NCBI GenBank assembly: GCA_913041865.1
Contig: CAJWIW010000015.1
Location: 1 to 16,663 of the forward strand
DNA length: 16,663 bases
Origin: an uncultured Gammaproteobacteria bacterium
GTDB lineage: Bacteria > Pseudomonadota > Gammaproteobacteria > GCA-002705445 > GCA-002716945
Direction: 5' to 3'
Numbering within the stretch: position 1 is the stretch's first letter; each line of letters starts with the position of its first letter. The notes beneath the pieces were generated by a model. The model made no database searches. It saw nothing but the letters and a program-made list of their open reading frames with translations, and had not been told where the DNA came from. The translations under genes were made by a program, and so were the position numbers. Shown here one piece after another: positions 1 through 8,290 of the stretch.

Positions 1-54
1 AAAGCAAAAGAGATGAATGCTGCAGCATATTCATGTGATCCAAAGACAAACTAA
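1..54 (+). CDS. 3' end of an unidentified gene (partial)
   Basis: Frame 1 is open from the window edge to a TAA at 52-54 and gives a 17-residue tail, KAKEMNAAAYSCDPKTN. The other two + frames meet stops within about 36 bases. The codons look like ordinary coding sequence, and the hairpin that follows suits the end of a transcription unit converging on dat. The tail is too short for a family assignment, so no function is proposed. Confidence 0.45.
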   Translation, partial: KAKEMNAAAYSCDPKTN

Positions 55-73
55 GACTAACAAAACGTGTTTT

Positions 74-108
74 ATACCACTAACATACTAACTGTGTGTT
101 AGTGGTAT
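74..108. terminator. Bidirectional hairpin between convergent genes
   Basis: The arms 74-88 and 94-108 pair as a 15-bp stem with one T-G wobble (86:96) around the loop TAACT (89-93). It lies between the + strand stop at 54 and the dat stop at 111, where a shared terminator is expected. There is no strong T-run directly after the stem on the + strand. On the minus strand a TTTTG tract lies several bases beyond it. It may therefore be a weak intrinsic terminator or a 3'-end stabilising hairpin. Confidence 0.6.
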
Positions 109-110
109 CA

Positions 111-962
111 TCACAATTCGGAAATGAATTTATTAATTAAATCATAAGATTTATAAGAATATTCACCAACTGTTCCATCTCCTATCTTTTTACTATCTAT
201 TTCAGTGATTGGAACACAATAATTAGTTGAGGAGGTGCACCAGACTTCCTCTGAGTTCAAAAGATCATCTTCAGATACGTCAGTTTCTTCTACATCAATA
301 TTGTTTTTACGAAATAATTCGATTAATAAGTCTCTGGTTATGCCAGGGAGGATCTCTACTCCTAAATTAGGTGTCATTACCTTCCCATTGTTTACTACAA
401 AAATATTGCTAGCAGAACCTTCTGTGAGTTTTTTATTTCTAATTAGCAGAGTCTCATAAAAACCGTTTTGCGCTGCATAATTTTTTAACAGCACATTACC
501 TAGCAACGAGATACTCTTGATATTAGATTTCATCCATCGAAAATCCTCACGGACACAACCTTTGAATCCGTTCTTAAGTTTTTCTTTTGAAAAAACCTTA
601 TATTCCTCACCCATTACTAAAACAGTGGGCTTGATTCCGTCAGGATAGACGTGATTCCGCGAAGATTGATAGCCTCTCGTGATGTGCACGTAAAAAAAAT
701 GATCAACATATTTATTTTTAGCAATCAATTGAAGCATTATATTCTCAAGGTCTTCTATAATAGCAAAATCTGTTTTCATACCGACAAGCTCTAGACTAGA
801 ACGCAGTCTTTGCAGATGTTTATTAATTAAGAAAGGTTTGGACTTATAGATTGGGACTAACTCGTATACTCCGTCTCCAAAAAGAAAACCGCGGTCCATT
901 ATGGATATTTTTCCATCATCACGATTAATATATTCGCCATTGAGATATATTATTTGACTCAT
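111..962 (-). CDS. dat: D-amino acid aminotransferase (PLP fold type IV)
   Basis: The 283-residue product is a class IV PLP-dependent aminotransferase, probably interconverting D-alanine and other D-amino acids with 2-oxo acids in the cytoplasm. Visible motifs are RGFLFGDGVYE (24-34), ITRG (94-97), the putative PLP lysine K149 in IKSISLLGNVLLK, LTEGSASNIFVV (179-190) and LPGITRDL (205-212), in the family order and at family length. Its ATG follows the dacA TAA with no gap, so translation is probably coupled. In many Gammaproteobacteria a gene of this type lies between dacA and lipB, which supports Dat over the related IlvE or PabC. Exact substrate preference cannot be read from the sequence. 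DacA releases D-alanine in the periplasm, so a link to D-alanine recycling is plausible but inferred. Confidence 0.85.
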   Translation of the reverse strand: MSQIIYLNGEYINRDDGKISIMDRGFLFGDGVYELVPIYKSKPFLINKHLQRLRSSLELVGMKTDFAIIEDLENIMLQLIAKNKYVDHFFYVHITRGYQSSRNHVYPDGIKPTVLVMGEEYKVFSKEKLKNGFKGCVREDFRWMKSNIKSISLLGNVLLKNYAAQNGFYETLLIRNKKLTEGSASNIFVVNNGKVMTPNLGVEILPGITRDLLIELFRKNNIDVEETDVSEDDLLNSEEVWCTSSTNYCVPITEIDSKKIGDGTVGEYSYKSYDLINKFISEL

Positions 963-2126
963 TTAAAAGTTTTTAAGTATAGAATCAAGAGTCCTTCGGT
1001 ACAGACTACCTAATTTTATATCCTCCAATGCATATAAATTTATTTTAGTCACCACCTCATTATTCAACTTGATAGCCACATAACCTACATTTTCACCTTT
1101 TGAAACAGGTGCTGTTAAGCTTTTATCTATTATATAGATCTTTTTGATTTTCTTTAGAGATCTTCTTGGCACTGAGATGTATTGCTTTTCTAATACGCCT
1201 AATTTGATTTCTTGATCTTCGCCATCAAATATTCTTGCGTTAAATACTACATCATTTTTCTCAAATATTTTGTGGGTTTCATAAAATCTAAATCCATATT
1301 CTAGTAATGATTTAGAGACGGCAGTTCTTTGCTCGGGAGATTTAGCACCCATGACTACAGATATCAATCTTCTATTAGATCTTTTGGCAGATGACACAAG
1401 GCAATAGCCAGCTTTTTTCGTAAAACCTGTTTTAATACCATCAACACTATCGTCAACATACAATAACTTGTTCCTAGAAAATTGTTTTATGTCATTAAAG
1501 ACATACTCTTTTTTTGAATATAACTTATACCTATTAGGAAAATTCTTGATCAAATTTCTAGATAGAACTGCAACGTCTTCAGCTGAGGTGTACAATTGAT
1601 CATTCGGCAGCCCAGTTGAGTTGACATAATTAGTATTATCAAGACCCATATTTGTTGCGATTTGATTCATATAAATAGAAAAAGTTTCCTCATCTCCTGA
1701 AATATGCTCAGCCAGAGCTACACTTGCATCATTTCCAGAGGAGGTAATAATCCCTTGCAAGATATCTGAAACCCTAATTTGCTTACCTACTTCAATAAAC
1801 ATTTTAGAACCTCCAGTCTTCCATGCTTTTTTACTCACAGTAATTTTATCATTCATAGAGAGCGTTTGATTTTCTAATTCCAAAAATGCAATATATGATG
1901 TCATTATTTTTGTTATGCTTGCTGGTGGTAATACTAAGCCGGGATTCTTTGAGGCTATTACCATACCACTATCATAGTCCATTAATACATATGATTTGAT
2001 ATTAGGATTAGGAGGTTTTGGTATTGGTGATGCATTTACACCAGCTATTAAAATACTATTTAGTAAAAGTAGCGCAAATAAAACTAATATTCTATTTTGA
2101 TTGACCATATTTATTAATTGTATCAT
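963..2126 (-). CDS. dacA: D-alanyl-D-alanine carboxypeptidase, PBP5/PBP6 type
   Basis: This 387-residue low-molecular-weight penicillin-binding protein removes the terminal D-alanine from peptidoglycan pentapeptides in the periplasm. A signal peptide (about 1-32, cut near VNA/SP) precedes the S11 peptidase domain. The three active-site motifs are S70-ITK73, S130-GN132 and K232-TG234. A PBP5 C-terminal domain follows (about 285-365), and the last 15 residues form a basic amphipathic helix typical of the PBP5 membrane anchor. The start at 2126 is chosen because AAAGG lies 9 bases upstream, inside the last codons of mltB; M7 is a less well placed alternative. The gene starts 3 bases after mltB and abuts dat. 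The rlpA gene often found just upstream in Gammaproteobacteria is absent. The gene could equally be named dacC. Confidence 0.93.
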   Translation of the reverse strand: MIQLINMVNQNRILVLFALLLLNSILIAGVNASPIPKPPNPNIKSYVLMDYDSGMVIASKNPGLVLPPASITKIMTSYIAFLELENQTLSMNDKITVSKKAWKTGGSKMFIEVGKQIRVSDILQGIITSSGNDASVALAEHISGDEETFSIYMNQIATNMGLDNTNYVNSTGLPNDQLYTSAEDVAVLSRNLIKNFPNRYKLYSKKEYVFNDIKQFSRNKLLYVDDSVDGIKTGFTKKAGYCLVSSAKRSNRRLISVVMGAKSPEQRTAVSKSLLEYGFRFYETHKIFEKNDVVFNARIFDGEDQEIKLGVLEKQYISVPRRSLKKIKKIYIIDKSLTAPVSKGENVGYVAIKLNNEVVTKINLYALEDIKLGSLYRRTLDSILKNF

Positions 2127-2129
2127 AAA

Positions 2130-3155
2130 TTACAACCTTTCCATCTGAGATTTAGCTTCTCTCAGTTCTACACTAAGAAAATGAACGGCTAATGCGTAGA
2201 GCCGACTTCTGTTATATCGAGTAATTACATAAAAATTTTTATGTGCAAAGTTAAATACATCTCCAGATTGTTCCTTTCTTACTATTACAGATAATTTCTC
2301 ATCTTCATTGATATTCTCAATTGATTTTAATCCTTTCGATAAGTAGACTGCATAACTAGTTGATGGCTTATATGATTTCTTTGATTCAGTTCTTAAGCTA
2401 CTTATGTTTCCTTTGTTGATACTTGACAATACTGGCTGGTTATATCTCCAACCATGTTTCGAAAAATAATTAGCAACACTACCAATAACATCAGCATTGG
2501 AATTCCATAAATCAATTTTCTTATCGTTATTAAAATCAACTGCATAATTCCTATAGCTGCTAGAAATGAATTGTGGTTTACCAAGCGCACCCGCATAAGA
2601 ACCTCTTATCGATCGAGGATCTAAATCATTTTCTCTACATAAGAGTAAGAAATTTATAAGCTCAGATCTATAGAATTTAGCTCTTCTCCCTTTATTTGGG
2701 CCTAGTGATAAAGATGCTAAAGTGTCAAATGTTTTAAATGATCCAGTCCGACTACCATATTTGCTCTCAATACCAATTATCGAAATTATTATCTCTGCAG
2801 GAATTTTGTACTGCTCCTCTGCTTTTTTTAGAATAGAATAATTCTCCCTCCAGAATTCTAATCCTCTTGTTACATTGTTTTTTGTGACAAAAAGTTTTTT
2901 ATAATTTGTACAATTCTTCTCTTTGATATCGCATCCATTCCATGTCAGTGTTCTTTCTGGAGCTTTTTTAAAAAATTTTTTTATTCTCTCTTCAGTTTTA
3001 ATCTCAGAAAATAATTGCAGGAGTGCATCACCATCATAATTATGTTCTTTTTTCATATACTGAATAAAGTTTTTGACATTATTTGTATCATAATCGCTAG
3101 CATATATAGGGTTGATCGATATCATTATTAGAACTAGATAAATAAAAATTTTCAT
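2130..3155 (-). CDS. mltB: Lytic murein transglycosylase, MltB family
   Basis: The 341-residue enzyme cleaves the MurNAc-GlcNAc bond of peptidoglycan to give 1,6-anhydro ends. A signal peptide (about 1-19, PIYA/SD) leads to the SLT/MltB catalytic domain. The catalytic acid is E130 in IIGIESKYG. ALGKPQFISSSY (190-201) and the DFNNDKKIDLW loop (207-217) correspond to the substrate groove and the EF-hand-like calcium site known from E. coli Slt35. Unlike E. coli MltB there is no lipobox cysteine, so the protein is probably soluble in the periplasm. Two cysteines, C75 and C82, sit in a short segment (GCDIKEKNC) and could form a local disulfide. Its ATGA overlaps the rodA stop by 4 bases, so the two are probably translationally coupled. 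Confidence 0.92.
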   Translation of the reverse strand: MKIFIYLVLIMISINPIYASDYDTNNVKNFIQYMKKEHNYDGDALLQLFSEIKTEERIKKFFKKAPERTLTWNGCDIKEKNCTNYKKLFVTKNNVTRGLEFWRENYSILKKAEEQYKIPAEIIISIIGIESKYGSRTGSFKTFDTLASLSLGPNKGRRAKFYRSELINFLLLCRENDLDPRSIRGSYAGALGKPQFISSSYRNYAVDFNNDKKIDLWNSNADVIGSVANYFSKHGWRYNQPVLSSINKGNISSLRTESKKSYKPSTSYAVYLSKGLKSIENINEDEKLSVIVRKEQSGDVFNFAHKNFYVITRYNRSRLYALAVHFLSVELREAKSQMERL

Positions 3156-4267
3156 TTTCTTAAAATCCTTTGGTGTGACTTAATTGACATGATTATCCCA
3201 ACTGTTGCAAAGAGCGTGACCATTGAAGTTCCACCATAGCTCATAAAAGGTAGAGGTGCCCCAACAACAGGTAGGAATCCTATAACCATTCCGACATTGA
3301 CGATAACATAAAGAAATAATGTCAAGCTTAGTGTCCCTGATAAAATTCTACCAAAATTGTCTGTTGCTTTAACTGAGATACTTAGCCCTCTAAGAGCGAT
3401 AAATAAATATAGAGATAGCAAAAGCAAAACACCCAGAAAACCAAACTCCTCGCCAAAAGCTGAAAATATGAAGTCTGTAGAGTGTTCTGGCACAAAGCCA
3501 AGTTTTGATTGTGTTCCATTAAATAAGCCTTTACCAAAAAAGCCACCTGAACCAAGAGCAATTTTCGACTGCAAAAGATGATATCCTGCACCCATAGGGT
3601 CAGACTCTGGATCAAAAAAGGTCAGTACTCTTTGTTTTTGATAATCATGCATATTCATCCACAATACCGGCGCGAGAAGTATAATTGTGAAGCTACTACC
3701 GAGAAAAAATTTAAGGGATATGCCTGCTAGAAGTATTGCTATAGCACCAGACATTCCGATCAATAGAGCAGTACCAAGGTCTGGTTGTTTCATAATCATC
3801 AAAACTGGTATTAAAACAATAAGAGATGCTATCAATAGATAAGCTGATTTTGGTGGCAACGGTTTGTTAGAGTAATAATAGGCGACCATTAATGGCACAA
3901 AAACTTTCATTAATTCAGAGGGTTGGAATCTAAATAAATACAGGTCTAGCCATCTATCTGCTGTGTTGCCCACGCCAAAAAATAAAACAACTACAAGAAG
4001 CACGAAGGTAACAAAGTATAAAAATGGAGCAAATAATCTTAAATTATCTGGATGTACTTGAGCTATAAATATCATAGTAACAATACCTATAACAATTCTG
4101 GTTGCCTGTTTAATTACCAGTGATAAATCTCCTGAAGAACTGCTGTATATAGTTAATAAACCTAAAAATGTTATTAGTAAGATTGCTATAAAAATTTTAG
4201 CGTCTATTCTAAGTATGCTTGAGATACCGCCATAGTGTCTCTTTCCGTCGCTTATAAATTCACTCAT
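3152..4267 (-). CDS. rodA: SEDS peptidoglycan glycosyltransferase RodA
   Basis: RodA polymerises lipid II into glycan strands during side-wall growth, together with PBP2. The 371-residue protein is strongly hydrophobic, with about ten membrane spans starting near residue 24, as expected for SEDS proteins. Family motifs include RFQPSELMK (113-121), KQPDLGTAL (160-168), the large extracellular loop with GKGLFNGTQSKLGFVPE (245-261), the putative catalytic aspartate D265 in STDFIFSAFGEE, and the terminal PFMSYGGTSM. The HTDF seen in many RodA proteins reads STDF here. The gene overlaps the end of mrdA by 8 bases and its own stop overlaps mltB, as expected for an elongasome operon in which PBP2 and RodA are made together. 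Confidence 0.96.
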   Translation of the reverse strand: MSEFISDGKRHYGGISSILRIDAKIFIAILLITFLGLLTIYSSSSGDLSLVIKQATRIVIGIVTMIFIAQVHPDNLRLFAPFLYFVTFVLLVVVLFFGVGNTADRWLDLYLFRFQPSELMKVFVPLMVAYYYSNKPLPPKSAYLLIASLIVLIPVLMIMKQPDLGTALLIGMSGAIAILLAGISLKFFLGSSFTIILLAPVLWMNMHDYQKQRVLTFFDPESDPMGAGYHLLQSKIALGSGGFFGKGLFNGTQSKLGFVPEHSTDFIFSAFGEEFGFLGVLLLLSLYLFIALRGLSISVKATDNFGRILSGTLSLTLFLYVIVNVGMVIGFLPVVGAPLPFMSYGGTSMVTLFATVGIIMSIKSHQRILRK

Positions 4268-6170
4268 TTTTAGAAATTAATTCCTCTTTAGTTTTTATGT
4301 AGAATTCAATTGCATCTCTTGCGATCGGTGCTGCAACAGATGAACCACCTCCACCATGTTCTACGATTACTGTAACCACTATTTCAGGATCTTCAAATGG
4401 TGCATAACTTATAAATAGAGCATGGTCTTGTAATTTTTTTATATCAGTTTTGCCTTTATCCAGAGAATATACTTGGGCTGTACCTGTTTTACCAGCTATC
4501 TCAATGTTCCTTACTTTTTTCAGCTGGGAAGCAGTCCCAACACCTCTCTCGTTAGTGACACGCCACATCGCATGATGAACAATATCTAAATAATCTAAAT
4601 TTGGATAGCTTGTGATGAATTTGTTATTTTGATAATCATACTGATCTAATGTATTGGTTTTAGAATCACGGATTTGCCTCAAAAGATGAGGAGTATATGT
4701 TTTACCAGCAGTAGCGAGAGTGGATGTTGCTAAAGTTAATTGAAGTGGTGTTGCAAGAAAATAACCTTGGCCAATCCCAACATTTAAGGTCTCCCCAGGA
4801 AACCATGGTTGCTGTTTCATTTTATACTTCCAATCTCTGTCTGGTACCAGTCCTTTTGATTCATTATACAAATCAATATAAGTTTTTTGGCCAAAACCAT
4901 ATTTGAAAATCTTATCACTTATAGTGTCAATTCCTGTTAATTCTGCAATTCGATAAAAGAATACATCGCATGATTGAGTTAGTGCATATGATAGGTCTGT
5001 AGAACCATGACCCTCTTTCTTCCAACATTTAAAAGGTCTTTTATGGTTATTGAGTAGATAAGCACCAGTGCACGAGACAAATTTATTTGAATCTACAATC
5101 CCCTCTTCCAACGCGATGAGTCCAATAAATGGTTTGAGAGTTGAGCCTGGTGGATATTGTCCGTTTATCGCTCTGTTAATCAAAGGTCTCCTGGGATCTT
5201 TCAGTAATTTATTGTAATTTTTACTAGATATGGATTTAGTGAAAAGATTTATGTCATATCCTGGAGCACTCACGAGAGCTAAAATCTCTCCATTATTTGG
5301 ATTCATTACTACTACACTTCCTTCCTTATTTTTCATTAGACCGTATATGTAATTCTGCAGCTCTATATCTATAGTCAGATATATATCATCACCACGTCTA
5401 GCTTCTTTTGTTTCTATCGTCCTTATTATCTCTCCAAGAGCATCAGTCTCTAATTTTTCATATCCAAATTCTCCAGACAGAATATTCTGATAGAACCGCT
5501 CTACTCCAAGTTTTCCAATTTCAGTCATTCCTTCTTGAATTTTAACGACATCTGAATAAACATCAGAATCAGAGACTTTACCAAGATAACCTAAAATATG
5601 AGAGGTTGAGAAAGGATACAAGTATTCCCTCTTAGCCTTAGGACTCAACTCCATCTCTGGGAGCAAATGCTTGTCTACCGAGATAATTGAATACTCACTA
5701 AGGTCAATATCAGGAATTAATATAACCTCCTTTGCTTTTCTATTTATCAATTGTTCTTTGATAGAAGTTAAGTCAATCTTATTTTTGGGCAAAACTGTCT
5801 TTACTGTGTCTAAAAAAATATCATCATTTCCGATTTTTTCTTTCTTAATAATTAAATCAAAAGTACTTACGTTCTTAGCTAATATCTGTCCATTCCTATC
5901 ATAGATATTTCCTCGAAGAGATTGTACCGGTCTAATTCGTACCCGATTAGATTCAGATTTGATTGCATAATACTCATATTCAGATATCTGTACCTGATAG
6001 AGCTTATAAAGATAAGTAGTGAATATGGCTAGTACAATTATTGTAGCTATTATGGCTCTTTTTGCATGTGACCGACGTTCTTCGTCAGCATCATTCATTC
6101 GATCCCAGCTATATTTCTCTTCAATCTTATTCCTTTTTCTGATATTGTCTTCTCGAGCTTTAGTTTTCAT
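4260..6170 (-). CDS. mrdA: Penicillin-binding protein 2, elongasome transpeptidase
   Basis: PBP2 cross-links peptidoglycan during rod elongation and activates RodA. The 636-residue class B PBP has a charged cytoplasmic N terminus (1-38), one membrane helix (about 39-58), the pedestal domain starting with RGNIYDRNGQILA (86-98), and the transpeptidase domain (about 285-625). The active-site motifs are S343-TLK346, S400-CD402 and K561-TG. Residues C367, C382, H388 and C401 lie in the segment where some PBP2 proteins bind zinc; a site here is possible but unproven. M1 (6170) has no clear Shine-Dalgarno sequence. M25, with TGGGA four bases upstream, is an alternative that would shorten the cytoplasmic tail. 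As the first gene of the minus-strand cluster it is probably transcribed from the 71-bp spacer shared with hppA. Confidence 0.96.
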   Translation of the reverse strand: MKTKAREDNIRKRNKIEEKYSWDRMNDADEERRSHAKRAIIATIIVLAIFTTYLYKLYQVQISEYEYYAIKSESNRVRIRPVQSLRGNIYDRNGQILAKNVSTFDLIIKKEKIGNDDIFLDTVKTVLPKNKIDLTSIKEQLINRKAKEVILIPDIDLSEYSIISVDKHLLPEMELSPKAKREYLYPFSTSHILGYLGKVSDSDVYSDVVKIQEGMTEIGKLGVERFYQNILSGEFGYEKLETDALGEIIRTIETKEARRGDDIYLTIDIELQNYIYGLMKNKEGSVVVMNPNNGEILALVSAPGYDINLFTKSISSKNYNKLLKDPRRPLINRAINGQYPPGSTLKPFIGLIALEEGIVDSNKFVSCTGAYLLNNHKRPFKCWKKEGHGSTDLSYALTQSCDVFFYRIAELTGIDTISDKIFKYGFGQKTYIDLYNESKGLVPDRDWKYKMKQQPWFPGETLNVGIGQGYFLATPLQLTLATSTLATAGKTYTPHLLRQIRDSKTNTLDQYDYQNNKFITSYPNLDYLDIVHHAMWRVTNERGVGTASQLKKVRNIEIAGKTGTAQVYSLDKGKTDIKKLQDHALFISYAPFEDPEIVVTVIVEHGGGGSSVAAPIARDAIEFYIKTKEELISKNE

Positions 6171-6241
6171 GACATAACATTGTGAATATATAAAGGACTA
6201 TAACATAAACACTAAGATGTGATCTAGAGAAGAGGATTTTT
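6171..6241. promoter_or_regulatory. Divergent mrdA / hppA promoter region
   Basis: This 71-base spacer separates the divergent starts of mrdA and hppA and must hold their control signals unless transcription enters from outside. On the + strand there are -10-like sequences TATAAA (6189-6194) and TATAAC (6199-6204), but no well-spaced -35; the only TTGTGA (6180-6185) is too close to either. On the minus strand TATATT is the best -10 candidate, again without a good -35. AGAGGA (6231-6236) is a clear ribosome-binding site five bases before the hppA ATG. The region is supported by gene layout more than by any single hexamer. Confidence 0.45.
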
Positions 6242-8272
6242 ATGATAAATTTAGAATTAGTGCCAATTTTACTTGGTATATTTGGGCTCATAACTGCGCT
6301 TTTTTTATACAAATTTGTATTAACTTTTTCTGCTGGAGATGGCAAAATTGTCGAAATATCTGATCAAATACACTTAGGTGCTATGGCATTTATCAGAAAA
6401 GAATATTCTATCTTATTTGTATTCGCACTAATATTGATTTTTGGCATTTATGTGGGTCTTGGCGTCCCAAGTACAGTTGCATTTATAATTGGCGCTGTCT
6501 GTTCTTCGGCAACAGGCTTTATTGGTATGTATACTGCTACAAAAGCAAATGTAAGAACTACTAATGCAGCAAATCAAACTGGCCTGTCTGATAGTCTAGT
6601 TATAGCTTTTTTTGGTGGCTCAATAATGGGTTTAACTGTAGCTGCCATGGGTCTACTTGGGCTAGGATTACTTTATTATCTATATGCTAACGATCCAAGC
6701 ACTGCCTCTGTTATTCATGGTTTTGGGATGGGTGCATCTACCGTAGCTTTATTTTCAAGAGTTGGTGGTGGTATTTTCACTAAATCTGCTGACGTAGGTG
6801 CTGACCTTGTCGGTAAAGTTGAAGCTGGAATCCCTGAGGATGATCCACGAAATCCAGGCGTCATAGCAGACAATGTTGGTGATAACGTTGGAGATGTTGC
6901 AGGCATGGGTTCAGATATTTTTGAATCGTACTGTGGTTCTATAATAGCGTCGATTGCAATAGCCTCGACAATAAGTTTATCAGTAATAGATGTCCTCGGT
7001 CCTAGGCAATCACTTATGTTTTTACCACTGGCTCTTGCATCAGTCGGATTACTATGTTCTATCGCAGGTATATTTATTGTGAAGCTACTTGCCAAAAGTA
7101 CATCAACAGACAAAATAAGTGGAGCATTAAGGGGAGGTACTTTCTCCGCGGCAATAATATTTATAACAGTATCTTATTTTATAATTTCCATTTTAGATCT
7201 CAATTCCAATATTTGGTTAGCTGTGCTAGCTGGGGCAGTGGGTGGAGTTATAATTGGATTAGTAACAGAATATTATACAGGTGGCTCTCCAGTGAGAAAA
7301 ATTGCTAAGCAAGGTGAAACTGGCTCTGCGACTGTAATAACATCTGGCTTGGCTACCGGGCTTGAGTCTGTAGTCGTGCCAATCTTGTCAATCGCTGTTA
7401 TAATTTTTATCTCTAATCAATTTGCTGACCTCTATGGAGTTGGAATAGCGGCTGTTGGAATGCTAGCAACGGTAGGGATAACAATGGCAATTGATGCTTA
7501 TGGTCCAGTGGCAGATAATGCAGGTGGTATAGCAGAGATGGCTGGACTGGGAGAAGAAACTAGAGAAATAACTGACAGTCTAGATGAAGTTGGTAATACT
7601 ACGGCTGCGATTGGTAAAGGTTTCGCAATAGGTGCGGCAGCCCTAGCAGCTTTAGCGATTATTACAGCATTTGTTCAAGAGGTTAATCATCATTACGCTG
7701 CCCAAGGAAAAGATGATATTCAATTGTTGTTAACGGATACTAGAGTTTTAATTGGTATATTCATTGGTGGGATGATACCTTTTTTAGTTGGCTCACTCAC
7801 AATAACTGCTGTTGGTGATGCTGCTTTTGAAATGATTACTGAGATCAGAAGACAATTTAGAGAAATTCCTGGTTTATTAGAGGGAACAGGAAAACCAGAT
7901 AACAGCAGATGCGTAGAAATTGCAACTACAGCTGCCTTAAAAAAAATGGTTTTGCCTGGTGCGATTGCAATTTTTGCACCAGTGATTGTAGGATTTAGTT
8001 TTGGTCCTGAGATGCTTGGTGGACTCTTGGGTGGAGGGCTTTTAAGTTGTGTGCTACTTGCCTTGACAATGTCTAATGCTGGTGGTGCATGGGACAATGC
8101 GAAGAAGTATGTTGAACAAGGAAACCTTGGCGGCAAAGGATCTGAAACCCATAAAGCTGCTGTAGTTGGTGATACAGTTGGTGATCCACTCAAAGATACT
8201 TCTGGGCCTTCAATGAATATTTTAATAAATGTCATGGCAATTGTTAGTCTTGTCATAGCACCACTATTATGA
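6242..8272 (+). CDS. hppA: Membrane-bound ion-pumping pyrophosphatase, K+-dependent type
   Basis: The 676-residue integral membrane enzyme couples hydrolysis of cytoplasmic pyrophosphate to export of H+ or Na+. It has the many spans and the length of the family. Substrate-site motifs are DVGADLVGKVEAGIPEDDPR (184-203), DNVGDNVGD (210-218), GPVADNAGG (421-429) and VGDTVGDPLKD (642-652). In GNTTAAIGKG (451-460), A455 and G458 match K+-dependent enzymes; K+-independent ones carry Lys and Thr there. D225 and E228 in SDIFESY put the gate glutamate where Na+-pumping enzymes have it, rather than four residues later as in plant-type H+ pumps. Pumped ion is therefore uncertain, with Na+ possible. AGAGGA five bases upstream supports the start. 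It is followed by adk after 18 bases, and pyrophosphate hydrolysis and adenylate kinase both help drive biosynthetic reactions to completion. Confidence 0.95.
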   Translation: MINLELVPILLGIFGLITALFLYKFVLTFSAGDGKIVEISDQIHLGAMAFIRKEYSILFVFALILIFGIYVGLGVPSTVAFIIGAVCSSATGFIGMYTATKANVRTTNAANQTGLSDSLVIAFFGGSIMGLTVAAMGLLGLGLLYYLYANDPSTASVIHGFGMGASTVALFSRVGGGIFTKSADVGADLVGKVEAGIPEDDPRNPGVIADNVGDNVGDVAGMGSDIFESYCGSIIASIAIASTISLSVIDVLGPRQSLMFLPLALASVGLLCSIAGIFIVKLLAKSTSTDKISGALRGGTFSAAIIFITVSYFIISILDLNSNIWLAVLAGAVGGVIIGLVTEYYTGGSPVRKIAKQGETGSATVITSGLATGLESVVVPILSIAVIIFISNQFADLYGVGIAAVGMLATVGITMAIDAYGPVADNAGGIAEMAGLGEETREITDSLDEVGNTTAAIGKGFAIGAAALAALAIITAFVQEVNHHYAAQGKDDIQLLLTDTRVLIGIFIGGMIPFLVGSLTITAVGDAAFEMITEIRRQFREIPGLLEGTGKPDNSRCVEIATTAALKKMVLPGAIAIFAPVIVGFSFGPEMLGGLLGGGLLSCVLLALTMSNAGGAWDNAKKYVEQGNLGGKGSETHKAAVVGDTVGDPLKDTSGPSMNILINVMAIVSLVIAPLL

Positions 8273-8280
8273 TTTAACAA

Positions 8281-8287
8281 GGGGGAG
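8281..8287 (+). promoter_or_regulatory. Strong ribosome-binding site of adk
   Basis: GGGGGAG, preceded by AA, lies three bases before the adk ATG at 8291. It is one of the strongest Shine-Dalgarno sequences in the window; most genes here rely on overlap or weak sites. It fixes the adk start and suggests high, independent initiation although hppA ends only 18 bases earlier. Confidence 0.7.
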
Positions 8288-8290
8288 ATA

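Noticed and set aside
6715..7113. Open minus-strand frame of 132 codons inside hppA
   Set aside because: It lies wholly antisense to the conserved catalytic region of the pyrophosphatase, and its composition is that of a shadow frame.
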